DNA from: Hyphomicrobiales bacterium
Lineage (GTDB): Bacteria > Pseudomonadota > Alphaproteobacteria > Rhizobiales > Beijerinckiaceae
Length of the DNA: 64,000 nt
Reading direction: 5' to 3'
Assembly: GCA_019075865.1 (NCBI GenBank)
Contig: JAGXAN010000011.1
Coordinates: 1 to 64,000 of the forward strand
Under the pieces are notes generated by a model, which saw only the letters and a list, made by a program, of their open reading frames with translations, did not search any database and was not told where the DNA came from. The position numbers and the translations under genes are program-made. Below, piece after piece: positions 8,072 to 18,689 of the stretch. Numbering within the stretch: position 1 is the stretch's first letter; every line of letters starts with the position of its first letter.

Positions 8072-10531
8072 TCAGACCTTGTATTCCCACGACTTGAAGC
8101 TGGTCGCGCGTGCATTGGCAGGAGCCGCCGCAATCTTGCGAATATTGCCCCACGTCTGCTTATAATTGGGAATAACAAGTTCGTTCACGCCTGCCGACAC
8201 CACATTTCCGGCAACCCCATTGGGAAATCCGAACAGCATGAAAGTCTGTTTCGGCCTTGCTGTTGGCGTTGGATAAGCCATTGCCTGCGTTGCGCCATTC
8301 TCGTTATAGACCTCGACAAGATCTCCTGCCGAAATCCCGAGACCCTTCATGTCAGCCGGGTTCATCTGAATGAAGGCATATGGAATGCGGTCGGTAACGA
8401 AGGTCTCCTGTTGATCAAGATAAGCGCTTTGCCAGACTTGATTCACGCGTCCATTATTGATGAGGAAGGGGAACTTTTTCTTCTCAGCCACCTTGTCCGC
8501 AAGTTCCAAACCGCGCCAGGCCGAGGCAAAGAAGGTCGCCTTGCCGTCCTTGGAATTGAACTTGCCATCCGCGAAGAGGCGCTTTGTCCCGGTGAGCTTG
8601 CCGTCGGCAAAGCCGGTTGCCGGTTCTTGCACACCATTGGTGCCCATGGCCCTGAGCCGGTCATAGGTCACGAACTTGCCGCCGCCGGCATTGAGATGAT
8701 ACCCATCCATAAAGGCATCTTCCTCGGTTTTCCAGTCGAACCCTTTGAACTTCGCTGCCTCCTTGTCCATTTTCAAGGCTTTGAACGCCTTTTCAAGATG
8801 GTTGGCGATGCGGGCGGCAATCAGACAGTCCGGCATGGCGCTGCCGGGCGGATCCATATAGCGCTCAGTCAAACGCAAGCGGCGTTCGCCATTCATTGAG
8901 GTCAGGTTCATTTCGCCTGCGGTGGCGGCGGGCAGCCAGACATGGCTAGCCTGGCCAATTTTTGAGGGCACAATGTCCACATCCACCGAGAACAGGCCAC
9001 CGTTCTTGATCGCGGCGGCAATGGCTTTGACCATGCCATCGCGGTCGCCATAGGGCACGGAACCCATGGCATTTTTCACCATATCGGTGCGGTGGCGATA
9101 CATTTCCTTGAATTTGTCTGCATTCAAGGTGGTCTTGTAATGGTCACACGCCCAGATATGGTGGACACCGCCCTTCCCCTCAAACAACAGCTTGTCAATG
9201 TAAGGGGCCGGTTTGCCGCCCGGATAGTCAGGCCGGACATAGCCTTCCTGATGACCACCCATACGCACACAGCCGCCGCCGGGCCGTCCGACATTGCCGG
9301 TGGCGAGGGCGACATTCACAATCGCCGCATTGGTGCGGTAATTGTCGTTACCCCAAATCAGGCCTTTTTCATAAGCAAACATGGTGCGCCGACGCGCGCC
9401 GCCTTTTTTGGGCTGGGCAATCCATTCCGCCGATTTTTGAATGTCGGCAATGCTCAGGCCGGTGATTTTCGCCGCTTCCGCCAGCGACATCTTGTTATCG
9501 GTAACCGCTTTGTCATAATCCTTGGTCGAGGCTTTGATGAAGGCGCTGTCGGTCCATCCCTTGTCGTGAATATAGGTGAACCATGCGTTGAATAGCGCGA
9601 GATCAGTGCCGGAATTGATGGCGAGGTGGAGCACGCGATCCTTGCCTGCCTCGATCTCTGCGGCATTGATCGTCACAGTGCGTCGCGGATCAACGAAGAC
9701 AATGCGCGCTGGCGGATGCTCCTCATTGGGCATCTCTGCCTTCTTTTTATCACCCGTCATACCACGCAGGTTCGGAATCCAGTGGTTGAGGAAATAATTG
9801 GTCTGGGTTTCCAGCGCGTTATTGCCGATGGCGACAAGCGTGTCAGCAAGTTCGGCATCCTCATAACAATTGTTAAGTTCGCCCACCCCCATATCGCGTG
9901 TGGCATGAACCTCAGAATTATAGGCCGGGCGGTTGTGAATGCGGCAGTTCTTGATTTTCATGGCCCCAAAATAGAGCTTGCCAGTACCCCAGGTGTTCTC
10001 GTAGCCACCGCCAGCGCCGCCGTGATCGAACATAGAGACAAACAGTCCATCTTCGCCTTGATCGGCAATAACCTGGGCGGTGACTTTGGCAACAAGATCT
10101 AGTGCATCGTCCCAGCTTGTCGGCTGCATCTGCCCGTAGCGCCAAACCATTGGCTCGGTAAGCCGCTGTTGCTGGGTGAATCGCGCTGTTGAATGAAGCT
10201 CCTCGGCCATGCGCGCGCCGCGAATGGAGCCAAGCCCGGAGTTTACCACACAATTTGCATCAGGCTTGATGACGACATGCACGTCCTCACCATTCTGCTT
10301 GACGATGTTATACATGGAGGGAGAGTACCAGTTTGAGGTCATGGCCTCCTGCTGCTTGCCGAGATTGACGCCTAGAGCATTCTGGCCGGGCGCGGTGCCT
10401 CCAACTTCGTTCAATCCCCAAGTGTAGGCCTTATAGCCGCAGCCAACGATACAAAAATTGCAGGTGACATTGTGCTCCTTGGCCCCTTTCGGGATGATCG
10501 GGAGCTTGTTAATGTTACGCTTATAAGTCAT
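8072..10531 (-). CDS. aioA: Arsenite oxidase large (molybdopterin) subunit
   Basis: 819 residues, the normal length. AioA carries a bis-MGD molybdenum centre and a [3Fe-4S] cluster and oxidises arsenite to arsenate in the periplasm. The cluster motif is CNFCIVGC (Cys24, Cys27, Cys31, CX2CX3C) with no fourth cysteine, as in known arsenite oxidases. Family phrases follow: TSNWYSPSMYNIVKQ, KNCRIHNRPAYNSEVHATRD, MFDHGGAGGGYENTWG and NYFLNHWIPNLRG. It has no own signal peptide, so it is expected to be carried out with the Tat-targeted AioB. The start lies 4 bases after the aioB stop. No cytochrome c gene follows, unlike in several other aio operons, so the electron acceptor is encoded elsewhere. 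Confidence 0.97.
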   Translation of the reverse strand: MTYKRNINKLPIIPKGAKEHNVTCNFCIVGCGYKAYTWGLNEVGGTAPGQNALGVNLGKQQEAMTSNWYSPSMYNIVKQNGEDVHVVIKPDANCVVNSGLGSIRGARMAEELHSTARFTQQQRLTEPMVWRYGQMQPTSWDDALDLVAKVTAQVIADQGEDGLFVSMFDHGGAGGGYENTWGTGKLYFGAMKIKNCRIHNRPAYNSEVHATRDMGVGELNNCYEDAELADTLVAIGNNALETQTNYFLNHWIPNLRGMTGDKKKAEMPNEEHPPARIVFVDPRRTVTINAAEIEAGKDRVLHLAINSGTDLALFNAWFTYIHDKGWTDSAFIKASTKDYDKAVTDNKMSLAEAAKITGLSIADIQKSAEWIAQPKKGGARRRTMFAYEKGLIWGNDNYRTNAAIVNVALATGNVGRPGGGCVRMGGHQEGYVRPDYPGGKPAPYIDKLLFEGKGGVHHIWACDHYKTTLNADKFKEMYRHRTDMVKNAMGSVPYGDRDGMVKAIAAAIKNGGLFSVDVDIVPSKIGQASHVWLPAATAGEMNLTSMNGERRLRLTERYMDPPGSAMPDCLIAARIANHLEKAFKALKMDKEAAKFKGFDWKTEEDAFMDGYHLNAGGGKFVTYDRLRAMGTNGVQEPATGFADGKLTGTKRLFADGKFNSKDGKATFFASAWRGLELADKVAEKKKFPFLINNGRVNQVWQSAYLDQQETFVTDRIPYAFIQMNPADMKGLGISAGDLVEVYNENGATQAMAYPTPTARPKQTFMLFGFPNGVAGNVVSAGVNELVIPNYKQTWGNIRKIAAAPANARATSFKSWEYKV

Positions 10532-10535
10532 GGGT

Positions 10536-11060
10536 TCAGCCTTTCAGCACATTCGAGAGACGGCCATAAATGAGTTCATCAACACCGTTGGCGTAGATAT
10601 CGCCTTTGGAATCAACGCTTAAGGCATATTGCGGCAGGTTTTGGGTGGCATGACCCCAAACCTGCTGCCCGCCGTTCTCACAATCGAAGACCGAATAATG
10701 ACCGGGGCAATTGAGGGTTTTATCCTCGGCATTGAACGACAAAGGAAAGCCCTTGTGTGGGCACATGGTGGTAAAGCCGACGATGTCGCCATCGGGTCCA
10801 ACTCCCCCCGCGACCTTCTCCCCAAGTTTCAGCAGAACACCTGGAGAGTCGGCGTCAGGATAATTTACCTGAAATGGAGACCCAACTTTGATATCCGCGA
10901 GATTTCCCAGTCTGTTGGCGGGGTAGACTGTGGCTGGCGCCGGTGTGTCGGCACGTGCACCAGGCGAGATCGCAATAGCAGCGGCACCAGCTGCCGCTAC
11001 ACCGGCGCCGGACAGGAACCAGCGCCGTCCAGCATCAATTTGTTTGTCACATCGTTTCAT
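10536..11060 (-). CDS. aioB: Arsenite oxidase small (Rieske) subunit
   Basis: 174 residues with a twin-arginine signal (Arg12-Arg13, RRWFLSGAG) and a Rieske [2Fe-2S] domain. The ligands are Cys100-x-His102 and Cys118-x-x-His121. It passes electrons from AioA to a periplasmic acceptor. The two positions that form a disulfide in the Alcaligenes faecalis protein are Phe105 and Gly120 here, the same replacement known from the Rhizobium NT-26 enzyme; this changes the redox environment and places the gene with the alphaproteobacterial type. The start has an AAAGGGGA ribosome site and lies downstream of a sigma-54 promoter. Confidence 0.96.
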   Translation of the reverse strand: MKRCDKQIDAGRRWFLSGAGVAAAGAAAIAISPGARADTPAPATVYPANRLGNLADIKVGSPFQVNYPDADSPGVLLKLGEKVAGGVGPDGDIVGFTTMCPHKGFPLSFNAEDKTLNCPGHYSVFDCENGGQQVWGHATQNLPQYALSVDSKGDIYANGVDELIYGRLSNVLKG

Positions 11061-11104
11061 GCGTTTCCCCTTTGATGGATGCTTTTATGCACCTTCATAG
11101 GGTT

Positions 11105-11120
11105 AGCAATTTGTGAGCCA
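11105..11120 (-). promoter_or_regulatory. Sigma-54 promoter of aioBA
   Basis: Read on the minus strand the sequence is TGGCTCACAAATTGCT. It has GG at -24 and GC at -12 separated by exactly 10 bases, matching the RpoN consensus TGGCAC-N5-TTGCW closely. It lies 45 bases upstream of the aioB start and downstream of aioR, which encodes a sigma-54 activator. This agrees with known RpoN dependence of aioBA in Agrobacterium/Rhizobium relatives. Confidence 0.85.
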
Positions 11121-11188
11121 AACTTTCTTATTTATAAACATCAATAATTTCAATATTTTAGACCAGAAATGTCCAAGTTTCTATTCGA

Positions 11189-11229
11189 GTTTCCGAACTG
11201 ACATCAACGTCCTGTTCGGAAATCCGGAC
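11189..11229. promoter_or_regulatory. Probable AioR upstream activating sites
   Basis: A perfect 9-bp inverted repeat, TTTCCGAAC (11190-11198) and GTTCGGAAA (11214-11222), has its centres 24 bp apart. It overlaps a second near-palindrome, GTTCGGAAATCCGGAC (11214-11229). The block is 70-110 bp upstream of the sigma-54 promoter, the usual distance for an enhancer site. A terminator for aioR is less likely because no T tract follows on the minus strand. Assignment to AioR is inferred from position. Confidence 0.55.
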
Positions 11230-11245
11230 GAGGCGATTTTTCATT

Positions 11246-12589
11246 TCAGGAAATGCGCGGCTCGGCTTTGCCAGAAGCCAGTCCATACCGGGTCATTTTT
11301 TCCCACAAGGTTGTCCGCGAAATGCCGAGGCGCTTGGCGGTAAGGCCGATGTGTGCGTCGGTTTCCTGCAAAATCCGCTCGATCTGACGCCGCTCGGCCG
11401 CATCGCGCACGGCGACAAGAGGTATGTCACCATCAACTAGTTGCAACAACTGGTTGCGCACTTCTGGAAAGACGTCTGCCACCATCAGCCATGGACCGGC
11501 CGCCAGAGCAACCGCGCGCTCAATGCGATTGCGCAATTCCCGGACATTGCCACGCCACGGATGTTGGCGGGCAGTTTCTTCCACCGACGCGCCAATACCC
11601 CTCAGGGAACCGTCTTCCGCATCGTTTAAAATGTGGAAAAATCGGTTCATCAGCCAGCAAATATCGTCCCGCCTTTCACGCAGCGGTGGAATGTCCACCG
11701 TCAGCACATTGATTCTGTAAAGCAAGTCCTCACGAAACCGGCCTTGTTCCACCATCCCAGCAAGAGGTGCGCTGGTGGCGCATACAACGCGTGCCTTCAA
11801 TGCAATTGGCGTTTCACCGCCAAGCCTATGAAAATGGCGGTCTTCAAGCATGCGCAGCAGCTTAACCTGTAACATAATGGGCATGTCGCCAATTTCGTCA
11901 AGAAACAATGTTCCGGTGCCTGCACGCTCGGCGTAACCCAGATGGCGATGCTGTGCTCCGGAAAATGCGCCACGCTCATGACCGAATAATTCGCTTTCCA
12001 GCAATTCAGCCGGAATGGCTGCGCAGTTTACGGCCATAAAAGGTTGATTGGCACGTTCGGATACATCATGCAAAAATCTGGCGCAGACTTCTTTGCCAGA
12101 TCCGGTCTCACCCGTTAAAAGCACGGGCATCGAACGATGACCAACCCGACGCAGAAGCGTTTCGATCCGGCGCATTTGCGGCGATATGCCAAGCGCGGTC
12201 CCTTCACTGTCGCGACTGCGTTCGATGGCCATTTCGCGGGTGCGAGCCAGCAAGTGGTCGAGATCAAAGGGCTTGGTGATATAATCTAGCGCACCTGCGC
12301 GCATCAAGGAGACCGCTTCCTCGATCTGTCCAAAAGCCGTCATGAAGATGAATGGGGGTTGCAACCGATTGCTGCGTGCCGACCTAAAGATGTCAGCGCC
12401 CGTCATATCAGGAAGACGCATGTCACATAAGATCAAGTCCGGCTGGGCGACGGGCAGCGCGCTTAAAGCTTGTTCGCCCGTTGACCACCAACTTGCTTCC
12501 CAGCCCTCGAGCCGTAAAGCACGTTGCAGCGACTCTCCCATTAGCGGGTCATCTTCAACAATACCGATATGCAAAGCGCTATTGTTCAT
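11246..12589 (-). CDS. aioR: Sigma-54-dependent response regulator AioR
   Basis: 447 residues from the ATG at 12589, which overlaps the aioS stop as ATGA; longer readings upstream run through aioS and are rejected. Receiver domain at ~7-120 with phospho-acceptor Asp56 (LILCDMRLPD). AAA+ domain with GETGSGKE Walker A, the sigma-54 contact loop ELFGHERGAFSGA (GAFSGA in place of GAFTGA) and LFLDEIGDMP Walker B. A Fis-type HTH follows at the end (LTAKRLGISRTTLWEKM). It activates aioBA from the RpoN promoter when phosphorylated by AioS. Confidence 0.94.
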   Translation of the reverse strand: MNNSALHIGIVEDDPLMGESLQRALRLEGWEASWWSTGEQALSALPVAQPDLILCDMRLPDMTGADIFRSARSNRLQPPFIFMTAFGQIEEAVSLMRAGALDYITKPFDLDHLLARTREMAIERSRDSEGTALGISPQMRRIETLLRRVGHRSMPVLLTGETGSGKEVCARFLHDVSERANQPFMAVNCAAIPAELLESELFGHERGAFSGAQHRHLGYAERAGTGTLFLDEIGDMPIMLQVKLLRMLEDRHFHRLGGETPIALKARVVCATSAPLAGMVEQGRFREDLLYRINVLTVDIPPLRERRDDICWLMNRFFHILNDAEDGSLRGIGASVEETARQHPWRGNVRELRNRIERAVALAAGPWLMVADVFPEVRNQLLQLVDGDIPLVAVRDAAERRQIERILQETDAHIGLTAKRLGISRTTLWEKMTRYGLASGKAEPRIS

Positions 12590-14070
12590 AATTGAGTGCT
12601 TTCTGTAGCCTCGGACTCGTTTCGCAATCCTGACGACGACCGGAACGGTAGCATAATCTGGATCTCCGACAGACAGTGGTTGGCGGGATCTACCTGAATC
12701 AAACCATTGTTTTCTTGGACGAGGCGCTTGACGATCCAATGACCCAATCCTGCGCCGGGCGATGGGGGTAAAATGACCATGCTTTCCAGTTCAGCGCGTT
12801 TTGATGCATCAAAGCCGCGCCCGTCGTCGGCAACCAGCAGGTAAAGCGCGCTGCCATCGTTGTAAGCGCAGAATCTAACCAGCCCATTCTCTGACGCTGA
12901 AGTTATGGCGTTGAGCAGCAGGTTGAGCGCAATTTGGCGCACGCTGGCTGCATTGACTGGGATGGGGTAAGTCAAACGGTTGGTCCATTCAACCGCCAGT
13001 TTGCGCCGATTCAATTGCGGCGCGATGAGCAGGCGAAGATCGTCGATGTCTTCGTGCGTCAGAGGTTCTGAATCGGCTTGGGGACGATGCACCGCCAGCA
13101 TCGAACGCACAATGTCTTTGATATGTATCATACCGCGTTCAAGCAGATGGAGCGAGGCGTCGCGCGCCTCCACGTCAGCACCGTGGCGGCGCAAAGTGTT
13201 CAACGCATTGAAGAGGCCGCCCAGTGGGTTATTGACTTCATGCGCCATGGTGGCGGCAACTCGCCCAAGTACCACCTGGCTTTCCTGCGCCGCCAACTGC
13301 GCAGTTAGCATCTCGCGCTCGCGCATTGCGGTTGCCATTGCGTTAAACCGATCAAACAGCCGAGAAAACTCCGGTGCCTGAATGCGTCCCATGGTTGAAG
13401 CAATCGGTTTAACCTGACCAATCCGGGCCTGTTCGACATGGTCGCTGAGTATGTCGAGCGGGGAAAGCATGCGCTTAATTGAGACGTAGCCAATGACTGC
13501 CGCTGCAAGCGCCAATATCCCATTGAAGGCGACAAGACTCGCTAGTAAAATGTTGCGCGCGCGAAGCAGCGTCGAAATATCGATTTCTGACAGGATTGTT
13601 CCGCCCACCAAACCTTCCTCGCGGATGCGGCGCGTGATCAAGGCATTTCCTGAAACGCCATCGAGACGCAAGCCATCCTTGGCTGGGAAGTAGGTGCGCA
13701 TATTCGCGTCTATTAAACTGCGTACGGGAAAACGCACCGGGTCCGTGGCAGCCAGCACGGTGTCATTGGGCAGAAGGACTATCGTGTAGCGTGGCGCTAG
13801 TCCGGAATAATGTCGACGGGCATTGTCCAGCACGTCAAAGGTCTCCCATACGTCTTTGCGGATCGTCGCCGAGCGGACAGCTTCTGTAAGTCCATCCATA
13901 TAGGCATTTGCCAGTAGCGAAAGGCTCGCCTCCTGATCCGCCTGAAACCGCTCAAGCACAAATGAGGAAATGCCAACCGCCACAGCGATGACCAAAAACG
14001 CCGCAAGGAGCGGCACGCGCAGTGTCAGCGGCCAAGTTCGTGGTGCAGAGAGAACGCTTGTTTGAGCCAT
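12586..14070 (-). CDS. aioS: Arsenite-responsive sensor histidine kinase AioS
   Basis: 494 residues. An N-terminal membrane segment (~17-38) and a second at ~178-200 bracket a periplasmic sensor region. A HAMP-like stretch, a dimerisation/phospho-acceptor domain with MAHEVNNPLGGL, and an HATPase domain (LNLLLNAITSA, DDGRGFD, GAGLGHWIV) follow. The kinase is thought to receive the signal from arsenite-loaded AioX in the periplasm and phosphorylate AioR. It starts 3 bases after the aioX stop and overlaps aioR by 4 bases, so the three are one transcript. Confidence 0.93.
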   Translation of the reverse strand: MAQTSVLSAPRTWPLTLRVPLLAAFLVIAVAVGISSFVLERFQADQEASLSLLANAYMDGLTEAVRSATIRKDVWETFDVLDNARRHYSGLAPRYTIVLLPNDTVLAATDPVRFPVRSLIDANMRTYFPAKDGLRLDGVSGNALITRRIREEGLVGGTILSEIDISTLLRARNILLASLVAFNGILALAAAVIGYVSIKRMLSPLDILSDHVEQARIGQVKPIASTMGRIQAPEFSRLFDRFNAMATAMREREMLTAQLAAQESQVVLGRVAATMAHEVNNPLGGLFNALNTLRRHGADVEARDASLHLLERGMIHIKDIVRSMLAVHRPQADSEPLTHEDIDDLRLLIAPQLNRRKLAVEWTNRLTYPIPVNAASVRQIALNLLLNAITSASENGLVRFCAYNDGSALYLLVADDGRGFDASKRAELESMVILPPSPGAGLGHWIVKRLVQENNGLIQVDPANHCLSEIQIMLPFRSSSGLRNESEATESTQL

Positions 14071-14073
14071 CAG

Positions 14074-14991
14074 TCAGACCTGCGCTTTAACAAAGCGCCA
14101 TTTGGTAAGCGTCGCATGATAGAGTTCAGGTTTTGCCGTGGTGAAGCCATCGAGAGCAAGGGCCGCCAGCAACTGCCGTCCAAGAGGATAACGATCCATG
14201 TCAAGAAAGGCAGCAGAAATTGCCGCGTTCAGAGATGGATCGCGGGCTGCCTTCAGACCTACAATTGGAGGAAATCCTAAGAATTCTGATTGAAAAACAA
14301 CACGAATGTTTTCGGTCAACGCAGGTTCACGTTGCTGCAGAACATCCCACACATAACCATCGACGCTGCCCGAATCGGCTAGTCTCGCATTGACAGCACG
14401 CACGACATTGCGATGCGCGTAGGTGAAGAAAAACTCGCGAAAAAAATCCGCTGGTGTCGTATGCCGCAGCGCAAGTTCATAGCGTGTAACCAGATAGCCA
14501 GAAGTACTGTCTGGATCCGAAAACGCGTGAACCGTGCCTTGAATATCGTCAAAAACGCGCGCAGGCGTGGCCTTATTCGCCACAACCAAAGTTCGATATA
14601 GCGGCTGATGCTGGTACACTGGCACCGCGAGCAGTTCCATGGCATCCTCGTGCTGGACATAAGGATCGTCGCACACCCAAGCTACATCAAGCTGGCCCGT
14701 CAGAAGCAAAGCCGTAATCTCCTGATAAGTTCGACGCCTCACCAATGAAACAGGCCGCATCAGCCGCTGTTGAAGATAAAGTTGCATCAAACGTAACAGC
14801 GCAATATCCGTCTCCAGGAAAAGAGGATTAAGGCCAAAGGTGATGCCCCCTTGAACTTCAGCGCGTGCTGGAATTGACCAATTTGCGGCAAAGCTGGCCG
14901 CTCCGCCTAGCGTGGAGAGCACGTCACGGCGGTTGAACTTCAATCTAGATCGAAGCGGTGGCAGGTTTCGATAAAAGCCATCCGGGCACAT
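14074..14991 (-). CDS. aioX: Periplasmic arsenite-binding protein AioX
   Basis: 305 residues of the PhnD-like substrate-binding fold with a Tat-like leader (NRRDVLSTLGG, ~20-45). AioX binds arsenite and triggers AioS. The cysteine shown to be essential in Agrobacterium AioX (Cys108) corresponds to Cys107 here, in LDVAWVCDDPYV. Other visible phrases are RRRTYQEITALLLTGQ and FSDPDSTSGYLVTRYE. The start is supported by a GAGGAA site 7 bases upstream. It is the first gene of the aioXSR unit. Confidence 0.93.
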   Translation of the reverse strand: MCPDGFYRNLPPLRSRLKFNRRDVLSTLGGAASFAANWSIPARAEVQGGITFGLNPLFLETDIALLRLMQLYLQQRLMRPVSLVRRRTYQEITALLLTGQLDVAWVCDDPYVQHEDAMELLAVPVYQHQPLYRTLVVANKATPARVFDDIQGTVHAFSDPDSTSGYLVTRYELALRHTTPADFFREFFFTYAHRNVVRAVNARLADSGSVDGYVWDVLQQREPALTENIRVVFQSEFLGFPPIVGLKAARDPSLNAAISAAFLDMDRYPLGRQLLAALALDGFTTAKPELYHATLTKWRFVKAQV

Positions 14992-15802
14992 TTTGCGCTT
15001 CCTCGACGCAAGCCTTTTTTAATCACCCCCGCAAAGATTACGTCATGCTTCACAGGGCCAACTCGAGGCTTTGATTTTACGATGCGGTTAGAAGAGAGTA
15101 TTGTCAATGGCATTGTTGCGCGAGTGTTCGGCACTAATTCCAAGCTACGGAATTGCCGCCGGATTCATGGACATTCACGATTTACGCGTCGAAGCCAAGC
15201 CCTGAGAAAGTGCTTCACATATTTTTTTCTAGGGGTTTCGCTTGGGCATTTGCCGGCCAACAAAATAATGGGGATGTTGCGAGGAACAACGAGATTTTGG
15301 CACAGGTGCCAGCCGACCTGATTCATCATCGCAAAGACGTGCTTGCGGGGCGCAACCATGCAGGCGAACTCGATCAGGTGCAAGTTCATCGACCGCGTTT
15401 TGCAGCAGTGTTGCACCATCTTGGCCCCTTTATCGTCTTTGGGGCAGATAGCAAGGAAAGCATAAGCGGTGACATGCTTCACGAACTTCGGCGGCCCGGA
15501 GATGAAAAATTCCGGTGTTAGGTCTCATGCTGGCGGGGCTGACGCTGCACTATTTATCTGCGATATCGACGGCCTATTGTGTGATTAAGCAATGAAGCGG
15601 GGCTCTGGCCTGAAGGCGATTAACGAATTATTTTGTAAAAAAATGTCGTTTTACAGGGATCCCGACAGGCACTGGCCAAGACCGGCCAAAAAGACGAGAT
15701 TGCTGCAATAAACCAATTGCTTACGTCGGTCAGGTCAGGGAATCCAATTCAACACATGGTCACGCGCGCCCATATGTCACAAATCAGGCCTTCGCCCTGT
15801 CA
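14992..15802. other. Intergenic region between aio and mer loci
   Basis: 811 bases with no gene I can name. Overlapping open frames exist on both strands between 15153 and 15521 (105 codons minus, 122 codons plus). Neither has a family resemblance or convincing ribosome site, so I do not call them. The aioX promoter must lie in 14992-15150. The stretch 15520-15800 seems to be degraded sequence. It separates two functional blocks and may be an old junction. Confidence 0.4.
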
Positions 15803-16324
15803 TCAACAAGCGCAGGACAAGGCGCGGCGGGCATTGCCATACAGGCCCCACGCCATCAGTGCGATCGCAACGCCATAGATCAGGGCTTCATGGGTGGAGA
15901 TGAAACCCTGGAGCGGCAGACCCAAGGTGCCCATGATTGGTAATACCGACGCTACCGCCGTGAGCGTGATAGGCAAGATCGGCGAACAGCACAGCAGCGT
16001 TGGCAGTACGGCAAGAAGCGCACCGAGCACAGATTTGCCTTGGGTCGTCTGAGCACCTTGCCTCAGCCCATAAACGCCGAGCAAGGCGGTCAACCCCAGC
16101 AACATTGCCATGATGAGGGCCAGCGCGGCTTCGCCCGGCGTCAGCCAGCGCAACGAGACCCAGCCGATCGCCCCGCCTGTGGCGGTGGCGGGCAAAACCA
16201 GCAGGTAGAAACCAAACGCTACCACGAAGAGGACGCCGCCCCATAATTTGGCACGCTGGTCGCCAAGCGCGTAGTGGATGGCGCGCGGCACCGAGCCAAT
16301 ATTCGCCAAGGTTGCGCTCATCAT
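15803..16324 (-). CDS. Small membrane protein with Cys-Cys pair, probable mercury transport
   Basis: 173 residues with about five hydrophobic segments (roughly 28-47, 66-88, 99-121, 122-140, 146-163). The third contains LLCCSPILP, a vicinal cysteine pair in a membrane helix like the one MerT uses to take Hg(II) across the inner membrane. The C terminus ends SCAC, another possible thiol site. It overlaps the preceding thioredoxin-like gene by ATGA and is the third gene after merA, with no merT or merP nearby. It does not read as classical MerT, MerC or MerF. A Hg(II) import role is inferred from the cysteines and operon position. Confidence 0.6.
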   Translation of the reverse strand: MMSATLANIGSVPRAIHYALGDQRAKLWGGVLFVVAFGFYLLVLPATATGGAIGWVSLRWLTPGEAALALIMAMLLGLTALLGVYGLRQGAQTTQGKSVLGALLAVLPTLLCCSPILPITLTAVASVLPIMGTLGLPLQGFISTHEALIYGVAIALMAWGLYGNARRALSCAC

Positions 16325-16899
16325 GGCTTTGCCTGCGCCGTCATAAACTGCTGAATTTTGGTAAAGGTCGCCGATGGCGCGGAAGAAACCACTTGGATGC
16401 TGCCATCCGCGCCAATCAAATCATAAACATCGACATAGTGCTGCGGGTTGTAGAGCTTATACAGCGCTTCGGTATCGTCGCCGAAGATGAAATGCGGATC
16501 ATGCAGTAGACTTGGTGCCGCTTGTTGGGCAAAGGCGGTGATGCTTATGCCCGGATAGCCACCGTTTTTATAGTCACGCAGCACGATGATGCGCATATCA
16601 GACTTATCAACCAACGCTTTCTGCTCTTCAAATATCTGTAGCCCGGCCCGGCAACTGCCGCACCACGTCGCCACTTGCCAGAGCATAACCGGATGCCCCT
16701 TGAATGTGGCCATTTCAACTATCTTGCCGTCGCTCATGAAATTCGCGGCGGGCGCCATTTGGGCGGCAACAGGTGGCGGATCCTGCGGCCCCATAACACC
16801 GGACGGTGAAGCGAGGGCGCCAGCGGGAGATATGATCATCAGCGCTATGGCTACCGAGAAGCGACGAACCAGAGTGGGCAAAGTTAATACGGTGCTCAT
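16321..16899 (-). CDS. TlpA-like exported thioredoxin-fold protein of the mer operon
   Basis: 192 residues from the ATG at 16899, chosen because AAGGAG lies 8 bases upstream; a start six codons earlier lacks this. A hydrophobic leader (~8-30) suggests export. The thioredoxin fold carries the active motif WCGSC (ATWCGSCRAG), followed by a typical alpha/beta pattern ending YDLIGADGSIQ. It lies 30 bases after merA and overlaps the membrane protein gene by 4 bases. A periplasmic dithiol protein could take the place of MerP by binding Hg(II) and passing it to the membrane Cys pair. That role is inference; the fold and motif are seen. Confidence 0.7.
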   Translation of the reverse strand: MSTVLTLPTLVRRFSVAIALMIISPAGALASPSGVMGPQDPPPVAAQMAPAANFMSDGKIVEMATFKGHPVMLWQVATWCGSCRAGLQIFEEQKALVDKSDMRIIVLRDYKNGGYPGISITAFAQQAAPSLLHDPHFIFGDDTEALYKLYNPQHYVDVYDLIGADGSIQVVSSAPSATFTKIQQFMTAQAKP

Positions 16900-16929
16900 G
16901 GTGGAATCTCCTTGCATGGGTTGAAAGTT

Positions 16930-18681
<1,752 letters not shown>

Positions 18682-18689
18682 GAGCTATT

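Noticed and set aside
7811-8899. Plus-strand open frame of 362 codons across moeA and aioA
   Set aside because: Antisense to two unmistakable genes and without any family resemblance.
11190-11222. Inverted repeat as a terminator for aioR
   Set aside because: No T tract follows on the minus strand, and the position relative to the sigma-54 promoter fits an activator site.
12590-12739. 50-codon N-terminal extension of AioR
   Set aside because: It overlaps aioS and precedes the receiver domain without homology; ATGA coupling at 12589 is a better start.
15165-15482. 105-codon minus-strand open frame between aioX and the mer locus
   Set aside because: No family resemblance, and an equally long open frame lies opposite; the coding signal is not convincing on either strand.
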